This document shows positions 43,881-53,430 of a stretch of DNA of 64,000 nucleotides, one piece after another. Each line of letters starts with the position of its first letter. Position 1 is the first letter of the stretch. The position numbers and the translations under genes were made by a program. The notes beneath the pieces are model-generated. The model did not search any database. It saw only the letters and a list, made by a program, of their open reading frames with translations, and had not been told where the DNA came from. Origin of the DNA: Cryomorpha ignava (GTDB lineage Bacteria; Bacteroidota; Bacteroidia; Flavobacteriales_D; Cryomorphaceae); the NCBI RefSeq assembly GCF_010686655.1, contig NZ_JAAGVY010000003.1, positions 124,001 to 188,000 on the forward strand. The letters are read 5' to 3'.

Positions 43881-45422
43881 ATGGAAATAACCGATGTACT
43901 AATAGGACTTCTTGCAGGTGTGATAGTGGGCGGGGCAGTAGCCTGGTTTGCACTTAACGCCGTGTTTAACAAGAAGAAAAACTCCATTCTCGAAGAAGCC
44001 GAGAAGGAAGGTGAAGCGATTAAAAAAGAAAAAATGCTTCAGGCCAAAGAGAAATTTTATCAGCTGAAAGAAGATCACGAAAAGGTAATTAAAGACCGAA
44101 ACCGGAAAATTCAAAGTGCAGAAGATCGAATTAAGCAACGCGAAGCTGTTTTGAGCAAAAACTTAGAACACAGCAAGAAAGAAGGTGAAAAGGTGGGCGC
44201 AATAAAAGAAAATCTGGAGCGCCAGGTGGAAGTCATTGAAAACAAACAGAAGGAGCTGGAAAAATCGCATTCACAGAATGTAGAGCGATTGGAGAAAATC
44301 TCTAATATGAGTGCTGTTGACGCGAAAGCCGAACTAACAAAAGCGCTTAAAGACGAGGCGCGTACGGAGGCTATGAGCCACATTAAGGAAATAATTGATG
44401 AGGCAAAGCTCACTGCAGGTTCAGAGGCTAAAAAAGTAATTATTCAGAGCATTCAGCGGCTGGCTACCGAGCATGCTGTAGAAAATTCGGTTTCGGTATT
44501 TAATATTGAAAGCGATGAGTTAAAAGGCCGCATTATAGGTCGTGAAGGACGAAACATTCGCGCAATTGAAGCCGCAACGGGGGTTGAAATAATTGTTGAC
44601 GATACTCCGGAAGCCATTATTTTATCTTGTTTCGATCCCGTACGACGCGAAATAGCGCGCTTGGCATTGCACCAATTGGTTACAGATGGCCGAATTCACC
44701 CGGCGCGTATTGAAGAGGTGGTTAAAAAAGTAACCAAGCAAATTGAAGATGAGATAGTTGAAACCGGAAAACGTACTTGTATTGATCTGGGAATTCACGG
44801 ATTGAATGCGAATCTGGTTCGCATGGTTGGGCGAATGAAATACCGCTCAAGCTATGGTCAAAACCTGCTTCAGCACAGCCGCGAAGTAGCCAACTTAAGT
44901 GCTACAATGGCTTCTGAACTTGGATTGAATACAAAGCTCGCTAAAAGAGCCGGATTGCTGCACGATATTGGAAAAGTGCCAGATGATGAGCCGGAATTGC
45001 CACACGCACTGTTAGGAATGAAGCTCGCAGAAAAGTTTGGCGAGAAACCCGAAGTGTGCAACGCCATTGGAGCTCACCACGACGAGATAGAAATGACCGG
45101 ATTGCTTTCGCCAATCATTCAGGTTTGCGATGCTATTTCTGGTGCGAGACCGGGTGCACGTCGCGAAGTGGTAGAATCGTACATTAAGCGACTACGCGAT
45201 TTGGAAAACATGGCATTGAGCTATCCCGGTGTTACTAAATCGTACGCGATACAAGCCGGTAGAGAATTGCGGGTAATGGTTGAAAGCGATCAGGTAACAG
45301 ATGATCAGGCAGATACATTAAGCTTTGATCTTTCGCAAAGAATACAAACCGAGATGACTTATCCCGGACAGGTAAAAATTACCGTAATTCGCGAAAAAAG
45401 AGCCATTAACTACGCTAAATAA
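43881..45422 (+). CDS. rny: Ribonuclease Y
   Basis: Membrane-anchored endoribonuclease that starts mRNA decay. 513 aa, typical. N-terminal transmembrane helix (residues 5-28), long coiled coil (about 30-200), KH RNA-binding domain (from about 213: [15 protein letters not shown]) and an HD phosphohydrolase domain with [11 protein letters not shown] near 359 and the final Asp in QVCDAISG near 415. Last gene of the coiled-coil/zapA/rny group; the polysaccharide locus starts 4 nt after its stop. Confidence 0.96.
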   Translation: MEITDVLIGLLAGVIVGGAVAWFALNAVFNKKKNSILEEAEKEGEAIKKEKMLQAKEKFYQLKEDHEKVIKDRNRKIQSAEDRIKQREAVLSKNLEHSKKEGEKVGAIKENLERQVEVIENKQKELEKSHSQNVERLEKISNMSAVDAKAELTKALKDEARTEAMSHIKEIIDEAKLTAGSEAKKVIIQSIQRLATEHAVENSVSVFNIESDELKGRIIGREGRNIRAIEAATGVEIIVDDTPEAIILSCFDPVRREIARLALHQLVTDGRIHPARIEEVVKKVTKQIEDEIVETGKRTCIDLGIHGLNANLVRMVGRMKYRSSYGQNLLQHSREVANLSATMASELGLNTKLAKRAGLLHDIGKVPDDEPELPHALLGMKLAEKFGEKPEVCNAIGAHHDEIEMTGLLSPIIQVCDAISGARPGARREVVESYIKRLRDLENMALSYPGVTKSYAIQAGRELRVMVESDQVTDDQADTLSFDLSQRIQTEMTYPGQVKITVIREKRAINYAK

Positions 45423-45426
45423 AAGC

Positions 45427-46416
45427 ATGCCCCGCCAATTAAAAAACAGTAAAGTACTCATTACAGGTGGGGCCGGCTTTATAGGTTCCAATCTCTGCGA
45501 CTCGTTTCTGAAGGCCGGTAATACAGTTGTGTGTTTAGACAACCTTGCTACAGGATCTAAAGAGAATATTTCCCATCTGATTTCAGATGGGAATTTTTCG
45601 TTTCTCGCAGGCGATATACGCGATTTTAAAACCTGCAAAAAAGCTATGGAGGGAGTGGATATTGTACTTCATCAGGCAGCTTTGGGAAGTGTACCGCGCA
45701 GTATTAACGATCCGCTTACTTCCAATGAAGTTAATATTACGGGCTTTTTGAATATACTTCATGCAGCCAAGGAAGCAGGAGTGAGGCGCTTAGTTTACGC
45801 AGCAAGCTCAAGTACTTATGGCGATAGCAAGGCACTGCCCAAAGTAGAAGATCAAATCGGAATGCCGCTCTCGCCTTACGCCGTTACCAAATATGTAAAT
45901 GAACTTTATGCCCAGGTTTATGGCAATTTGTTCGGCATGGAAATTATCGGGTTGCGCTACTTTAATGTTTTTGGAAAACGCCAAACCCCGGACGGTGCTT
46001 ATGCCGCTGCCATTCCCAGATTTGTTGAAGCTTTTATAAGGCATCATTCGCCAACCATTCATGGTGATGGCTTGCAAACACGCGATTTTACCTACATAGA
46101 AAATGTGGTGCAAATGAATCATCTGGCCGCAACAGTCGAAAATAAAGAAGCACTTAATCAAGTATACAATGTGGCTTATGGCGAGCGTACAACACTGCTT
46201 GATTTGATTGAAATTATCCGGGAAGCTTTGGTTCCTTTCGATTCAAAAATTTCAGAAGTAGCCCTAGACTTTGGCCCTTCACGAGCAGGTGATGTGCGCG
46301 ACTCGCTTGCAGATGTTACAAAGGCAAAAACCCTTTTGGGATACGAACCATCACATTCTTTAAAAGCTGGAATTGTAGAGGCAATAGATTGGTATTGGGA
46401 TACGTTAAGGAATTAA
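45427..46416 (+). CDS. NAD-dependent epimerase, UDP-GlcNAc/GalNAc C4-epimerase-like (WbpP type)
   Basis: 329-aa short-chain dehydrogenase-fold enzyme. Rossmann loop GGAGFIGSNL (residues 14-23), catalytic SSS...Y-x3-K (AASSSTYG near 124, SPYAVTKYVNELY near 150), LRYFNVFGKRQTP near 177 and a C-terminal substrate region. These features match WbpP/Gne-like 4-epimerases that make UDP-GalNAc (or its uronic acid) for O-antigen. First gene of the surface polysaccharide locus; the 274-nt gap after it has no recognised gene or promoter. Confidence 0.88.
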   Translation: MPRQLKNSKVLITGGAGFIGSNLCDSFLKAGNTVVCLDNLATGSKENISHLISDGNFSFLAGDIRDFKTCKKAMEGVDIVLHQAALGSVPRSINDPLTSNEVNITGFLNILHAAKEAGVRRLVYAASSSTYGDSKALPKVEDQIGMPLSPYAVTKYVNELYAQVYGNLFGMEIIGLRYFNVFGKRQTPDGAYAAAIPRFVEAFIRHHSPTIHGDGLQTRDFTYIENVVQMNHLAATVENKEALNQVYNVAYGERTTLLDLIEIIREALVPFDSKISEVALDFGPSRAGDVRDSLADVTKAKTLLGYEPSHSLKAGIVEAIDWYWDTLRN

Positions 46417-46690
46417 GCTGTTAATTTAATTCTAATGGCTAACTAAAGTGAAGGCTTTCAATGCAGGGTTTTTAAAAACTGATTTTTCTAAAAATCTGGC
46501 GGTCATGTGAGCCGTAAATGCCGCTGTGCAAGCTTTGCGTTCTATTCTCGTTGCATTCTTTTTCTTTTTAAATACTTTTAAATTTTCTCAATTGTTTCAG
46601 TGTTTCGAGATGCATGAAATGAAGAGCTTCAGGATGGTAGAAATCAATGTGTATATTCGCCGCTAATTTGGTTTTAGGGCTAATTAATTT

Positions 46691-47992
46691 ATGAATAAGC
46701 TAAAGGCTTTACTTTTCAGGTCAGATTTTACCAAAAATGTTGCGGTAATGATGTCTGGTAATGGTTTAGCCATTATCTTTCCATTTTTGATGGCACCGCT
46801 TATTTCACGGATTTATACACCAGATGATTTTGCCGGCTTTGAGCTTTTTATCAAAATAGCAGCCTTAATAGCAGTGGTCTCTGCCTTGCGTTTTGAAATC
46901 GCCATACTTTTACCACGAAAACAGGCTGAGGCTGATGCTATTTTCAAATTATCCATTAAGCTACTTCTTTTCATATCAGTTTTATCAGCGGTAATTATAT
47001 GGCCGTGGCGGGAGGAAATTGCTGCGGCTCTCTCAAATTCAGATCTCGCCAATTTACTTTGGTTTGCGCCCTTAGCCGTTTTCTTTATTGGAGGACAGAA
47101 TGTATTGACACAATATGTAATTCGACTTCAAAAGTTTAAAGAAATAGCTTCTAACAAGGTTCTTAGCTCAATTTCTAATAGTGGAACATCATATATACTG
47201 GGACTTTCTGCGCCTATAGCCGGTAGTTTGGTGTTTGGGCAAATTGCAGGAAATGCCATTCCGGCAATTGCATTCTTAAGATTGAAGCCGATAAGAACCG
47301 CGCTGGCAGGTACTTTCACGTCTGATTATTCGGCAAAATATCTTTTTAAAAAATATCGTGACTTTCCGGTTGTTAATTCTGCGCACGCTTTTTTTGACGA
47401 AAGTCAGAAGGCACTACTATTGTTTATCATATCAGCTTATTATGGGGAGATAGTACTCGGTTTATTTGCCTTTGCTTGGCGATATCTCCGCGTACCACTT
47501 CAAGTTTTTGGACACTCCTTATCGCAAGTGCTCAATGAAAAATGGGCGCGTGATTTAAATAATGGAATTGTATTAAAAAAATCTTTGCTTCGCACAAGCT
47601 TGGGATTATTTGCTATTGGATTAATCCCTTTTTCTGTATTGTTCTTTTTTGGGGAACCTATTTTTACTTTCGTTTTTGGTAAAGATTGGACTATGGCAGG
47701 AACTTATGCCGCATATATGGCTCCTTGGTTACTTATTCATTTCGTTATTAGTCCAGTGTCATTTATGCCAGTGCTCTATTTGCGTCAAAAAACAAATTTT
47801 GTTTTTGCCGTAGCAGGAAACACCGTCATACTAATCACAGTAGCAGCAATGAGTTATTTTGAGTATGATTTTAAATCTGTTCTTGCGGCATTAGTAAGTT
47901 TAAACACCTTACTAATGATTTTTGTATTATTTTGGTACTTTACGCTTTCGCGAAATTTGAGACCCGATCACGGCTCGGATTTGGATGCCTAG
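46691..47992 (+). CDS. Wzx-type lipopolysaccharide/polysaccharide flippase
   Basis: 433-aa inner-membrane protein with about 12-13 transmembrane helices of the polysaccharide transporter family (MOP superfamily). It flips undecaprenyl-linked repeat units to the periplasm. The N-terminal segment (NVAVMMSGNGLAIIFPFLMAPLISRIYTP) is typical of O-antigen flippases. No charged catalytic motif is expected in this family. It lies upstream of transferases and a ligase/polymerase, consistent with a Wzx-dependent pathway. Confidence 0.88.
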   Translation: MNKLKALLFRSDFTKNVAVMMSGNGLAIIFPFLMAPLISRIYTPDDFAGFELFIKIAALIAVVSALRFEIAILLPRKQAEADAIFKLSIKLLLFISVLSAVIIWPWREEIAAALSNSDLANLLWFAPLAVFFIGGQNVLTQYVIRLQKFKEIASNKVLSSISNSGTSYILGLSAPIAGSLVFGQIAGNAIPAIAFLRLKPIRTALAGTFTSDYSAKYLFKKYRDFPVVNSAHAFFDESQKALLLFIISAYYGEIVLGLFAFAWRYLRVPLQVFGHSLSQVLNEKWARDLNNGIVLKKSLLRTSLGLFAIGLIPFSVLFFFGEPIFTFVFGKDWTMAGTYAAYMAPWLLIHFVISPVSFMPVLYLRQKTNFVFAVAGNTVILITVAAMSYFEYDFKSVLAALVSLNTLLMIFVLFWYFTLSRNLRPDHGSDLDA

Positions 47993-48031
47993 TAGAGACA
48001 ACATTTTTATGAGCTGAATACTAAAAACTGT

Positions 48032-48604
48032 ATGTTTTCAAAAATTTATAGACGTATTAAAATCGAGCTGGCGCGACGAGTAGGTCCTGTTATGGTAAAT
48101 GGATATAAAAATCCAAATGGTGAAATAGTTAAGCATACTCGATATGGCTCTACAACATATTTTCAAGGAGTTGAAAATACCAAAATTGGCGACCATGTTT
48201 ATATAGCACAGCATTGCTTCATTGATGGATCACGAGGCCTTAAAATTGACGAAGGCTGTCAAATTTGCTCATTCGTTTCTATACTCACTCACAGTAGTCA
48301 TCTTTCTATAAGGCTATACGGTAGTGAATACAAGGGTAGCGATATGAAAGGCTATGTGGTAGGCGCTACAGAGATTGGGGCTTATACTTTTGTAGGGCCT
48401 TATGTTACCATCATGCCAGGCTCAACTATTGGAAAAGGGAGCATTATATCTGCCTATGCCTATGTAAAGGGCACTTTTCAAGATTATGCAATCATAGCTG
48501 GAAATCCTGCAAAAGTGGTTGGTGATACACGTGAACTAGATGCACCTTATTTAGAAAAACATCCCGAATTGCTAACCTATTATAATAATTGGTCACATGG
48601 TTAA
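48032..48604 (+). CDS. Left-handed beta-helix (hexapeptide) acyltransferase
   Basis: 190-aa sugar O- or N-acetyltransferase of the LbH/CapG-WbbJ type. Imperfect hexapeptide repeats run through about residues 45-165 (KIGDHVYIAQHCFIDGS, EIGAYTFVGPYVTIMPGSTI, IISAYAYVKG), ending in a GNPAKVVGD loop. The His near 90 (ILTHSSH) is a likely catalytic base. It adds an acetyl group to a sugar of the surface glycan. Between flippase and glycosyltransferase genes. Confidence 0.85.
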   Translation: MFSKIYRRIKIELARRVGPVMVNGYKNPNGEIVKHTRYGSTTYFQGVENTKIGDHVYIAQHCFIDGSRGLKIDEGCQICSFVSILTHSSHLSIRLYGSEYKGSDMKGYVVGATEIGAYTFVGPYVTIMPGSTIGKGSIISAYAYVKGTFQDYAIIAGNPAKVVGDTRELDAPYLEKHPELLTYYNNWSHG

Positions 48605-48648
48605 AATTTTTTATTCGGTTTATCTTTGGCGTTTAAATTAGCTGACTA

Positions 48649-49710
48649 TTGTTAGAGAAAGCAAATTCATATAAGTTATTAGTTGTTGCTCCCTCTGGAG
48701 CACATTTGCGTAATTTTCTTCATCGTATAGAAAGCGCGAATACCCAAATCCATATTATTACAAGTAAGCCATTAATTTTTGAAACCAAACATCCTGTAAC
48801 TTTCGTTGATTTTACTTTAAAAAATCCACTTAACATATCACCAACTCTTGAAGCAATTAGAAAGGTCTATCAAGAATTCTTGCCAGATATTGTCCATGTA
48901 CATCAATTAAATTCGGTAGCATTCTACACGGTTAAGGCATTGCGAAAGTATAAGGTTCATTTAATTGCAACAGCTTGGGGTTCAGATGTTTTAACGCTTC
49001 CGCAAAAAGGTGTGCTGTATAAAGCTATGGTTAAGTATTCACTCAAACATGCTACGGCCTTTACGTCTGACTCTGCTTTTATGGCGAAACGAATGCGTGA
49101 ATTAGTGCCTAAGCGAAAGCTCGATATTACAATTTGCAATTTTGGCGTATCAGAACCTGTTTATTCCCTTCCTAAAGAAGACATTATTTACGCCAATAGA
49201 TTGCACAAGCCACTTTACAGAGTCGATAAAATTATTGCCGCATTTAAGAAGTTTCTAGACTCGGGGAGTGACAATTGGCAATTGGTTGTGGCTGCCACGG
49301 GTACAGAAACAGAGAAGCTTAAAGCGTTGACGAATCAACTCAAAATAGCAGATAGCGTAAGTTTTGTAGGTTGGCTCGAAAACGATGACAATATGAAGTG
49401 GTATGCCAAGGCAAAAGTCTGGGCGTCTATACCATCTTCAGATGCCACCGCAATTTCGCTGCTTGAAGCGATGTATAATGGTTGTTTTCCGGTAGTAGCA
49501 GATCTTCCTGCCTCGCACGAATGGATTGTAGATGGAGAAAATGGTAGAATCGTGAAAGATGTTGACTCCTCTTTTTTTGAAGAAATTGAAACTGTAGATT
49601 TTGACAGGGTTGCAAAGCGCAATAAATCTATAATTGAACAAGAAGCAACTTACGCTATTAGCGAAAAGAAATTTCAAGACTTACACCGCCGATTACTGGA
49701 ATCAGAATGA
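48649..49710 (+). CDS. Family 4 (GT-B fold) glycosyltransferase
   Basis: 353-aa cytosolic transferase. The N-terminal acceptor domain has HVHQLNSVAFYTV and an AWGSDVL segment (about 85-115). The nucleotide-sugar domain has VSFVGWLENDDNMKWYAKAKVW near 235 and the E-x7-E signature (AISLLEAMYNGCFPVVAD) near 265. The reading frame has no ATG at its beginning; it starts with TTG 48649, as several genes in this locus do. Its stop overlaps the next start in ATGA. Sugar and linkage unknown. Confidence 0.85.
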   Translation: MLEKANSYKLLVVAPSGAHLRNFLHRIESANTQIHIITSKPLIFETKHPVTFVDFTLKNPLNISPTLEAIRKVYQEFLPDIVHVHQLNSVAFYTVKALRKYKVHLIATAWGSDVLTLPQKGVLYKAMVKYSLKHATAFTSDSAFMAKRMRELVPKRKLDITICNFGVSEPVYSLPKEDIIYANRLHKPLYRVDKIIAAFKKFLDSGSDNWQLVVAATGTETEKLKALTNQLKIADSVSFVGWLENDDNMKWYAKAKVWASIPSSDATAISLLEAMYNGCFPVVADLPASHEWIVDGENGRIVKDVDSSFFEEIETVDFDRVAKRNKSIIEQEATYAISEKKFQDLHRRLLESE

Positions 49711-50834
49711 CAAGAATCTGCCACGTTACATCCATTCATAAGGGGTACGACACGCGTATATTTTTAAAAGAATGCCGATCACTAGCGAAGGCAGGATATG
49801 ATGTAAAGTTGGTAGCACCGCACCCCAAAGCCGAATGGGTAGATGGGGTAGATATTGTTGCTGTAAATAGAAAGGGCAAAGGGCGTTTATCGCGCGTACT
49901 GTTTTTTGTGTGGCGGGTTTTCTATGTGGCTCTAAAAACAAAATCAGACATTTATCATTTCCACGATCCCGAATTGGTACCGGCAGGTATAATTTTGCGA
50001 TTGATGGGCAAAAAGGTAATTTTCGATATTCATGAAAATATTGCCCGACAAATAAAGTCTAAGTCTTACCTTCCTTTCAGATTAAAGATATCGAAACTTT
50101 ATGGGGTAGTAGATTGGATTTCTGCAAAATGCTTTTTTATTATTTTGGCGGAATATTCTTACGAGAAAATTTATAGTAAATGGACTAAGAATTATGAAAT
50201 TGTATTGAATATGCCCGATTTTGATTTTTTAATGCCATTTCAAAATACAGAAAGGATTTATAACCAAACCATAGAATTGTACTATGTGGGCGGAATTACA
50301 TTTGTACGCGGTATCGAAACAGTAGTAATTGCCATCAATGAATTGAAGAGCCGCGGTTTCAATGTGATTTTTCATTGCGTGGGTCCCTATGAAGAATCGG
50401 TAATGGAAAAAATAAAAGCTATTCCCGAATTCGAACAAGTGAAGAATGATATTCATTTCTACGGTGCAAAGCGATTGGATCTGGCGCTTGAAATGTCTAA
50501 AAAATGCCATATCGGACTTTCGATTTTGCTCCCCATTGAAAATTATTTAGAATCTTATTCTACTAAGATTTTCGAATACATGGCTATTGGCTTGCCTGTT
50601 ATTACTTCTAATTTTGAGCTGTATCGAAAGGTAATCGAAAAGCATGAATGTGGATTTTGTGTGGATCCGAATGATCCGGTTCTGCTTGCCGATAAGATTG
50701 AATATTTTGCAACGCATAATAATGCCATTTCTGAAATGGGAAAAAATGGTATTGCTGCAGCCAAAGCACATTATAATTGGAAGCATGAGGAAGAAAAATT
50801 GCTTAATCTATATTCCAAGGTTTTATTTCAGTAA
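49707..50834 (+). CDS. Family 4 (GT-B fold) glycosyltransferase
   Basis: 375-aa transferase coupled to the previous gene by a 4-nt overlap. The N-terminal half has a GYDTRIFLKECRSLAKAGYDV opening and FHDPELVPAGIILRLMGKKVIFDIHEN (about 87-113). The C-terminal half carries LYYVGGITFVRGIETVV near 190 and the IFEYMAIGLPVITSNF signature near 288. These are typical of GT4 enzymes in O-antigen and capsule loci. Its end at 50834 marks the boundary with a minus-strand pair of genes. Confidence 0.87.
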   Translation: MTRICHVTSIHKGYDTRIFLKECRSLAKAGYDVKLVAPHPKAEWVDGVDIVAVNRKGKGRLSRVLFFVWRVFYVALKTKSDIYHFHDPELVPAGIILRLMGKKVIFDIHENIARQIKSKSYLPFRLKISKLYGVVDWISAKCFFIILAEYSYEKIYSKWTKNYEIVLNMPDFDFLMPFQNTERIYNQTIELYYVGGITFVRGIETVVIAINELKSRGFNVIFHCVGPYEESVMEKIKAIPEFEQVKNDIHFYGAKRLDLALEMSKKCHIGLSILLPIENYLESYSTKIFEYMAIGLPVITSNFELYRKVIEKHECGFCVDPNDPVLLADKIEYFATHNNAISEMGKNGIAAAKAHYNWKHEEEKLLNLYSKVLFQ

Positions 50835-50927
50835 GCACATTACACTTTAAGGATTGAGTGTAGATTTATGAGAAGGTTTAAAATTTAATAACCAATCGGA
50901 AGAACCACAAAACTGTCCTGCTTTTAT

Positions 50928-52076
50928 CTAGAGTATAAAATGCTGATTTGCATCTAAAAAACCAAAATACTTTTTTAGACTTTTCCGATCTAAAGGAATA
51001 TTGATAATCTGACTTGAAATTTTGGTAGCTACTGGAAAGTCTTCACAATTCAATCCCCAGAGATTGAAATTTGCAGTAACCGGATGTAAAGGTGACACAA
51101 ACCAATCGCCCATAGGTAATCCCGCATTTTCGGCTAAATTCATAAATTCAGCTCTATTGGTTACAAGAATTGGATAAATCAAAAAAGAATGATTTGCTTG
51201 TAAGTCAGAAGAGACATAAGTTTTGCCATGGCTTTTTAAGAAGGCTGAAATCGCTAAGGCATTCGCTTTCCTTCGTTTTAGCACAACAGCTAGTCGTTTT
51301 AGAGATCTTATTCCTTCCCGATGTTGGGTATTACAGCCTTTTTTCAAAAACGCTTCAGGAATTTCGGGAGCTTCTATTTCTTCAGGAGAGGAAGATCCAA
51401 CTACAATTTTCCAAGCGGTAAGTTGTCTATAAAGCTTAAGCAGTAACCAATAGGAAATATCATTGAGAAAGTAGCGCCGAGCTTTGATTAATGCGTTCAG
51501 CATGTGCTTTTCTCTTGTGGTAGGAGTAATTGCTGATCGCTCTAATTCCTGTATTTCAGGCAAATATTTTAAGTTGTTTACCCGCAAGATTCCACCGATG
51601 CCCGTAGAGAATGGTTTATTCCATTGGGTAGAATAGAAGGCGAAATCTGCATAAGATCCATTAGACTTTCCATCATGCATTCCACCAAAGCCATGGGTGC
51701 AATCTTCAATACAAATTATTCCATTTTCGGCACAGTATTCTGAAATGCGCTTTACACTACTGCTAAGCCCATAAGTATTTTGGGTAATAATAACCTTTGT
51801 TTTATCGGTTACCTTCTCTTCTATATCTTCAAATGAGGCGTTGAAACTATGTCTCTCAATATCTACATAAATTGGCGCAGCACCGGTATAAATAATGCTA
51901 TTGGGAACTACTACACAAGTAAATGCCTGTACAATTACCTCATCTCCTTTTCGCACTCCGCAAGCTTTAAGAGCAGTGTACAACCCAACCCTTCCTTTCC
52001 AAAATAAAAAAAGTTGATTGCTATCACATCCAAGAAATGAAGCAATTTCGTTTTTATATGTATTTTCTGTTTCCAA
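50928..52076 (-). CDS. DegT/DnrJ/EryC1 family aminotransferase (minus-strand pair)
   Basis: 382-aa PLP enzyme of the sugar aminotransferase type. The N-terminal GRVGLYTALKACGVRKGDEVIV, the EDCTHGFGG segment near 130 and the PLP lysine (about residue 154, in WNKPFSTGIGG) are present. It would make an amino sugar from a 4-keto or 3-keto nucleotide sugar. It lies 3 nt downstream of a GT2 gene and both run against the rest of the locus, so they form a separate transcript. Confidence 0.85.
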   Translation of the reverse strand: METENTYKNEIASFLGCDSNQLFLFWKGRVGLYTALKACGVRKGDEVIVQAFTCVVVPNSIIYTGAAPIYVDIERHSFNASFEDIEEKVTDKTKVIITQNTYGLSSSVKRISEYCAENGIICIEDCTHGFGGMHDGKSNGSYADFAFYSTQWNKPFSTGIGGILRVNNLKYLPEIQELERSAITPTTREKHMLNALIKARRYFLNDISYWLLLKLYRQLTAWKIVVGSSSPEEIEAPEIPEAFLKKGCNTQHREGIRSLKRLAVVLKRRKANALAISAFLKSHGKTYVSSDLQANHSFLIYPILVTNRAEFMNLAENAGLPMGDWFVSPLHPVTANFNLWGLNCEDFPVATKISSQIINIPLDRKSLKKYFGFLDANQHFIL

Positions 52077-52079
52077 CTT

Positions 52080-53087
52080 TTATGCCCGTAGGTATTTTAA
52101 TGAAAATAGGCCACTTAACGAACCCAAGCCATAAGAAATGTGCAAAACCATAAATGCGAGAAGAGAATATCCAATTGAAGTTCGGGAATTATCTTTAAAG
52201 ATTTTTATAGATTGGCTCAATATCACAGCGCCATATAACCCAAAAGAGATTAGCGCAAGGATCGAAAGCTGTGGCAAGATTAGCGCCGCTAGCAAAGGTA
52301 ATAATATGCTTAATAGAAAAATCAATGGTATAAAATGCCGTAAGCTAAGTGATGAAAACCTCTTAGTAATATACACAGTTTTTATGTTCCAGTTGCCGTT
52401 TCTATAATTGTTTTGAAATAATTTACTAAAGGTCTCTCTTGCGTAATAATAGCATCTCGGTGTTGGTAACAGCAAAATCTTGTAACCCATTGCTAAAATT
52501 CTTTTCGACATTTCTATGTCGTGGTTTCGAATAAGGCGGGTATCATAACCGTTTATAGATTTGAGCAAGTTTGTTTTATATATGCCAAATGGAACTGTAT
52601 CAACATAAGTCGGTATTTTAACTCCCACTCTGAACATTGAATTCCCTACTCCAAATTTATTCGACAATACATGCATGATAGAAAGCGATTTAGGTGTTTC
52701 CGTCAAAACCTTGGTTTCCATCATTCCACCAATTATGTCTGCTTCGTATTTTTCTTCATCAAACAATTGTGTGATTAAGCTAATATAATCAGAATCAAAG
52801 CTTGAGTGAGCACTAGCTATTAAAGTGTAATCGCCCTTTGCATGCGCAATACCTAAATTTAAAGCAAAGGGAGTCTTTTTTTTGTGATTGTCTATTATTC
52901 GTATTTTTCCTGGATGAGTAGCTTGTTTCTTGGCTATTTCGGCTCGCGTGCTATCTGTGCTCATTCCGTCAATAATCAGAATTTCCAAATTCAGACCATC
53001 TGGTTCCTTAAAAAAGGAATCAATACACTGCCCAATGTACTTTTCTTCATTAAAGCAAGGGATTATTACACTCACATTTACAGCCAT
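52080..53087 (-). CDS. Family 2 glycosyltransferase with C-terminal membrane segments
   Basis: 335 aa from ATG 53087 (MAVNVSVIIPCFNEEKY); an upstream ATG at 53111 would add 8 residues ahead of the first strand. The GT-A fold shows IIPCFNEE, DGMSTDST near 40 (nucleotide-binding), ASAHSSFDSDYI near 90 with an SAHSSFD segment in place of the DxD, and RNHDIEMSKRI near 195. Two or three transmembrane helices occupy about 255-330. It resembles ExoA/succinoglycan-type transferases. First gene of the minus-strand pair. Confidence 0.85.
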   Translation of the reverse strand: MAVNVSVIIPCFNEEKYIGQCIDSFFKEPDGLNLEILIIDGMSTDSTRAEIAKKQATHPGKIRIIDNHKKKTPFALNLGIAHAKGDYTLIASAHSSFDSDYISLITQLFDEEKYEADIIGGMMETKVLTETPKSLSIMHVLSNKFGVGNSMFRVGVKIPTYVDTVPFGIYKTNLLKSINGYDTRLIRNHDIEMSKRILAMGYKILLLPTPRCYYYARETFSKLFQNNYRNGNWNIKTVYITKRFSSLSLRHFIPLIFLLSILLPLLAALILPQLSILALISFGLYGAVILSQSIKIFKDNSRTSIGYSLLAFMVLHISYGLGSLSGLFSLKYLRA

Positions 53088-53111
53088 CCAGTTTGGTGTT
53101 TTACAGAACAT

Positions 53112-53430
53112 TGCGTTTCTGCAATTATAAAATGCTCAAGAATCTCCTGCATTTTTAAATGGTCTCTTGTTTTGATTTCTTTTTGAATAAGTATGGTCGA
53201 ACTTTTCATTCTATAACGGAAATTATCTCCTTGAGAAAAGAATATGGATTAAATCAACCAATACCTTTGTGCAAATATAGCCTCGATAAAATGAAAATTA
53301 AAAAGGGATTTTTTCAGTACGACTATGCCCGTTGTGTAATCGAAGGTTTAAAAATGGCTTAATGAAAGGCGAAGCAAGTTTTGTCCATTAAAATTATGAT
53401 CTTTGCTTTTCAAAATGAAATGTAAATAAA
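53112..53430. other. About 320-nt divergent gap inside the polysaccharide locus
   Basis: No supported gene. A plus-strand 67-codon frame (53159-53362) and a minus-strand 43-codon frame ending next to the GT2 start are open but show no family features; either could be a remnant. The gap must hold the promoters of the divergent GT2 and FemAB-like genes, yet no TAnnTTTG box was found. Confidence 0.4.

Noticed and set aside
53159-53362. 67-codon plus-strand frame in the divergent gap
   Set aside because: No homology pattern or ribosome-binding context; kept only as a possible remnant in the gap entry.
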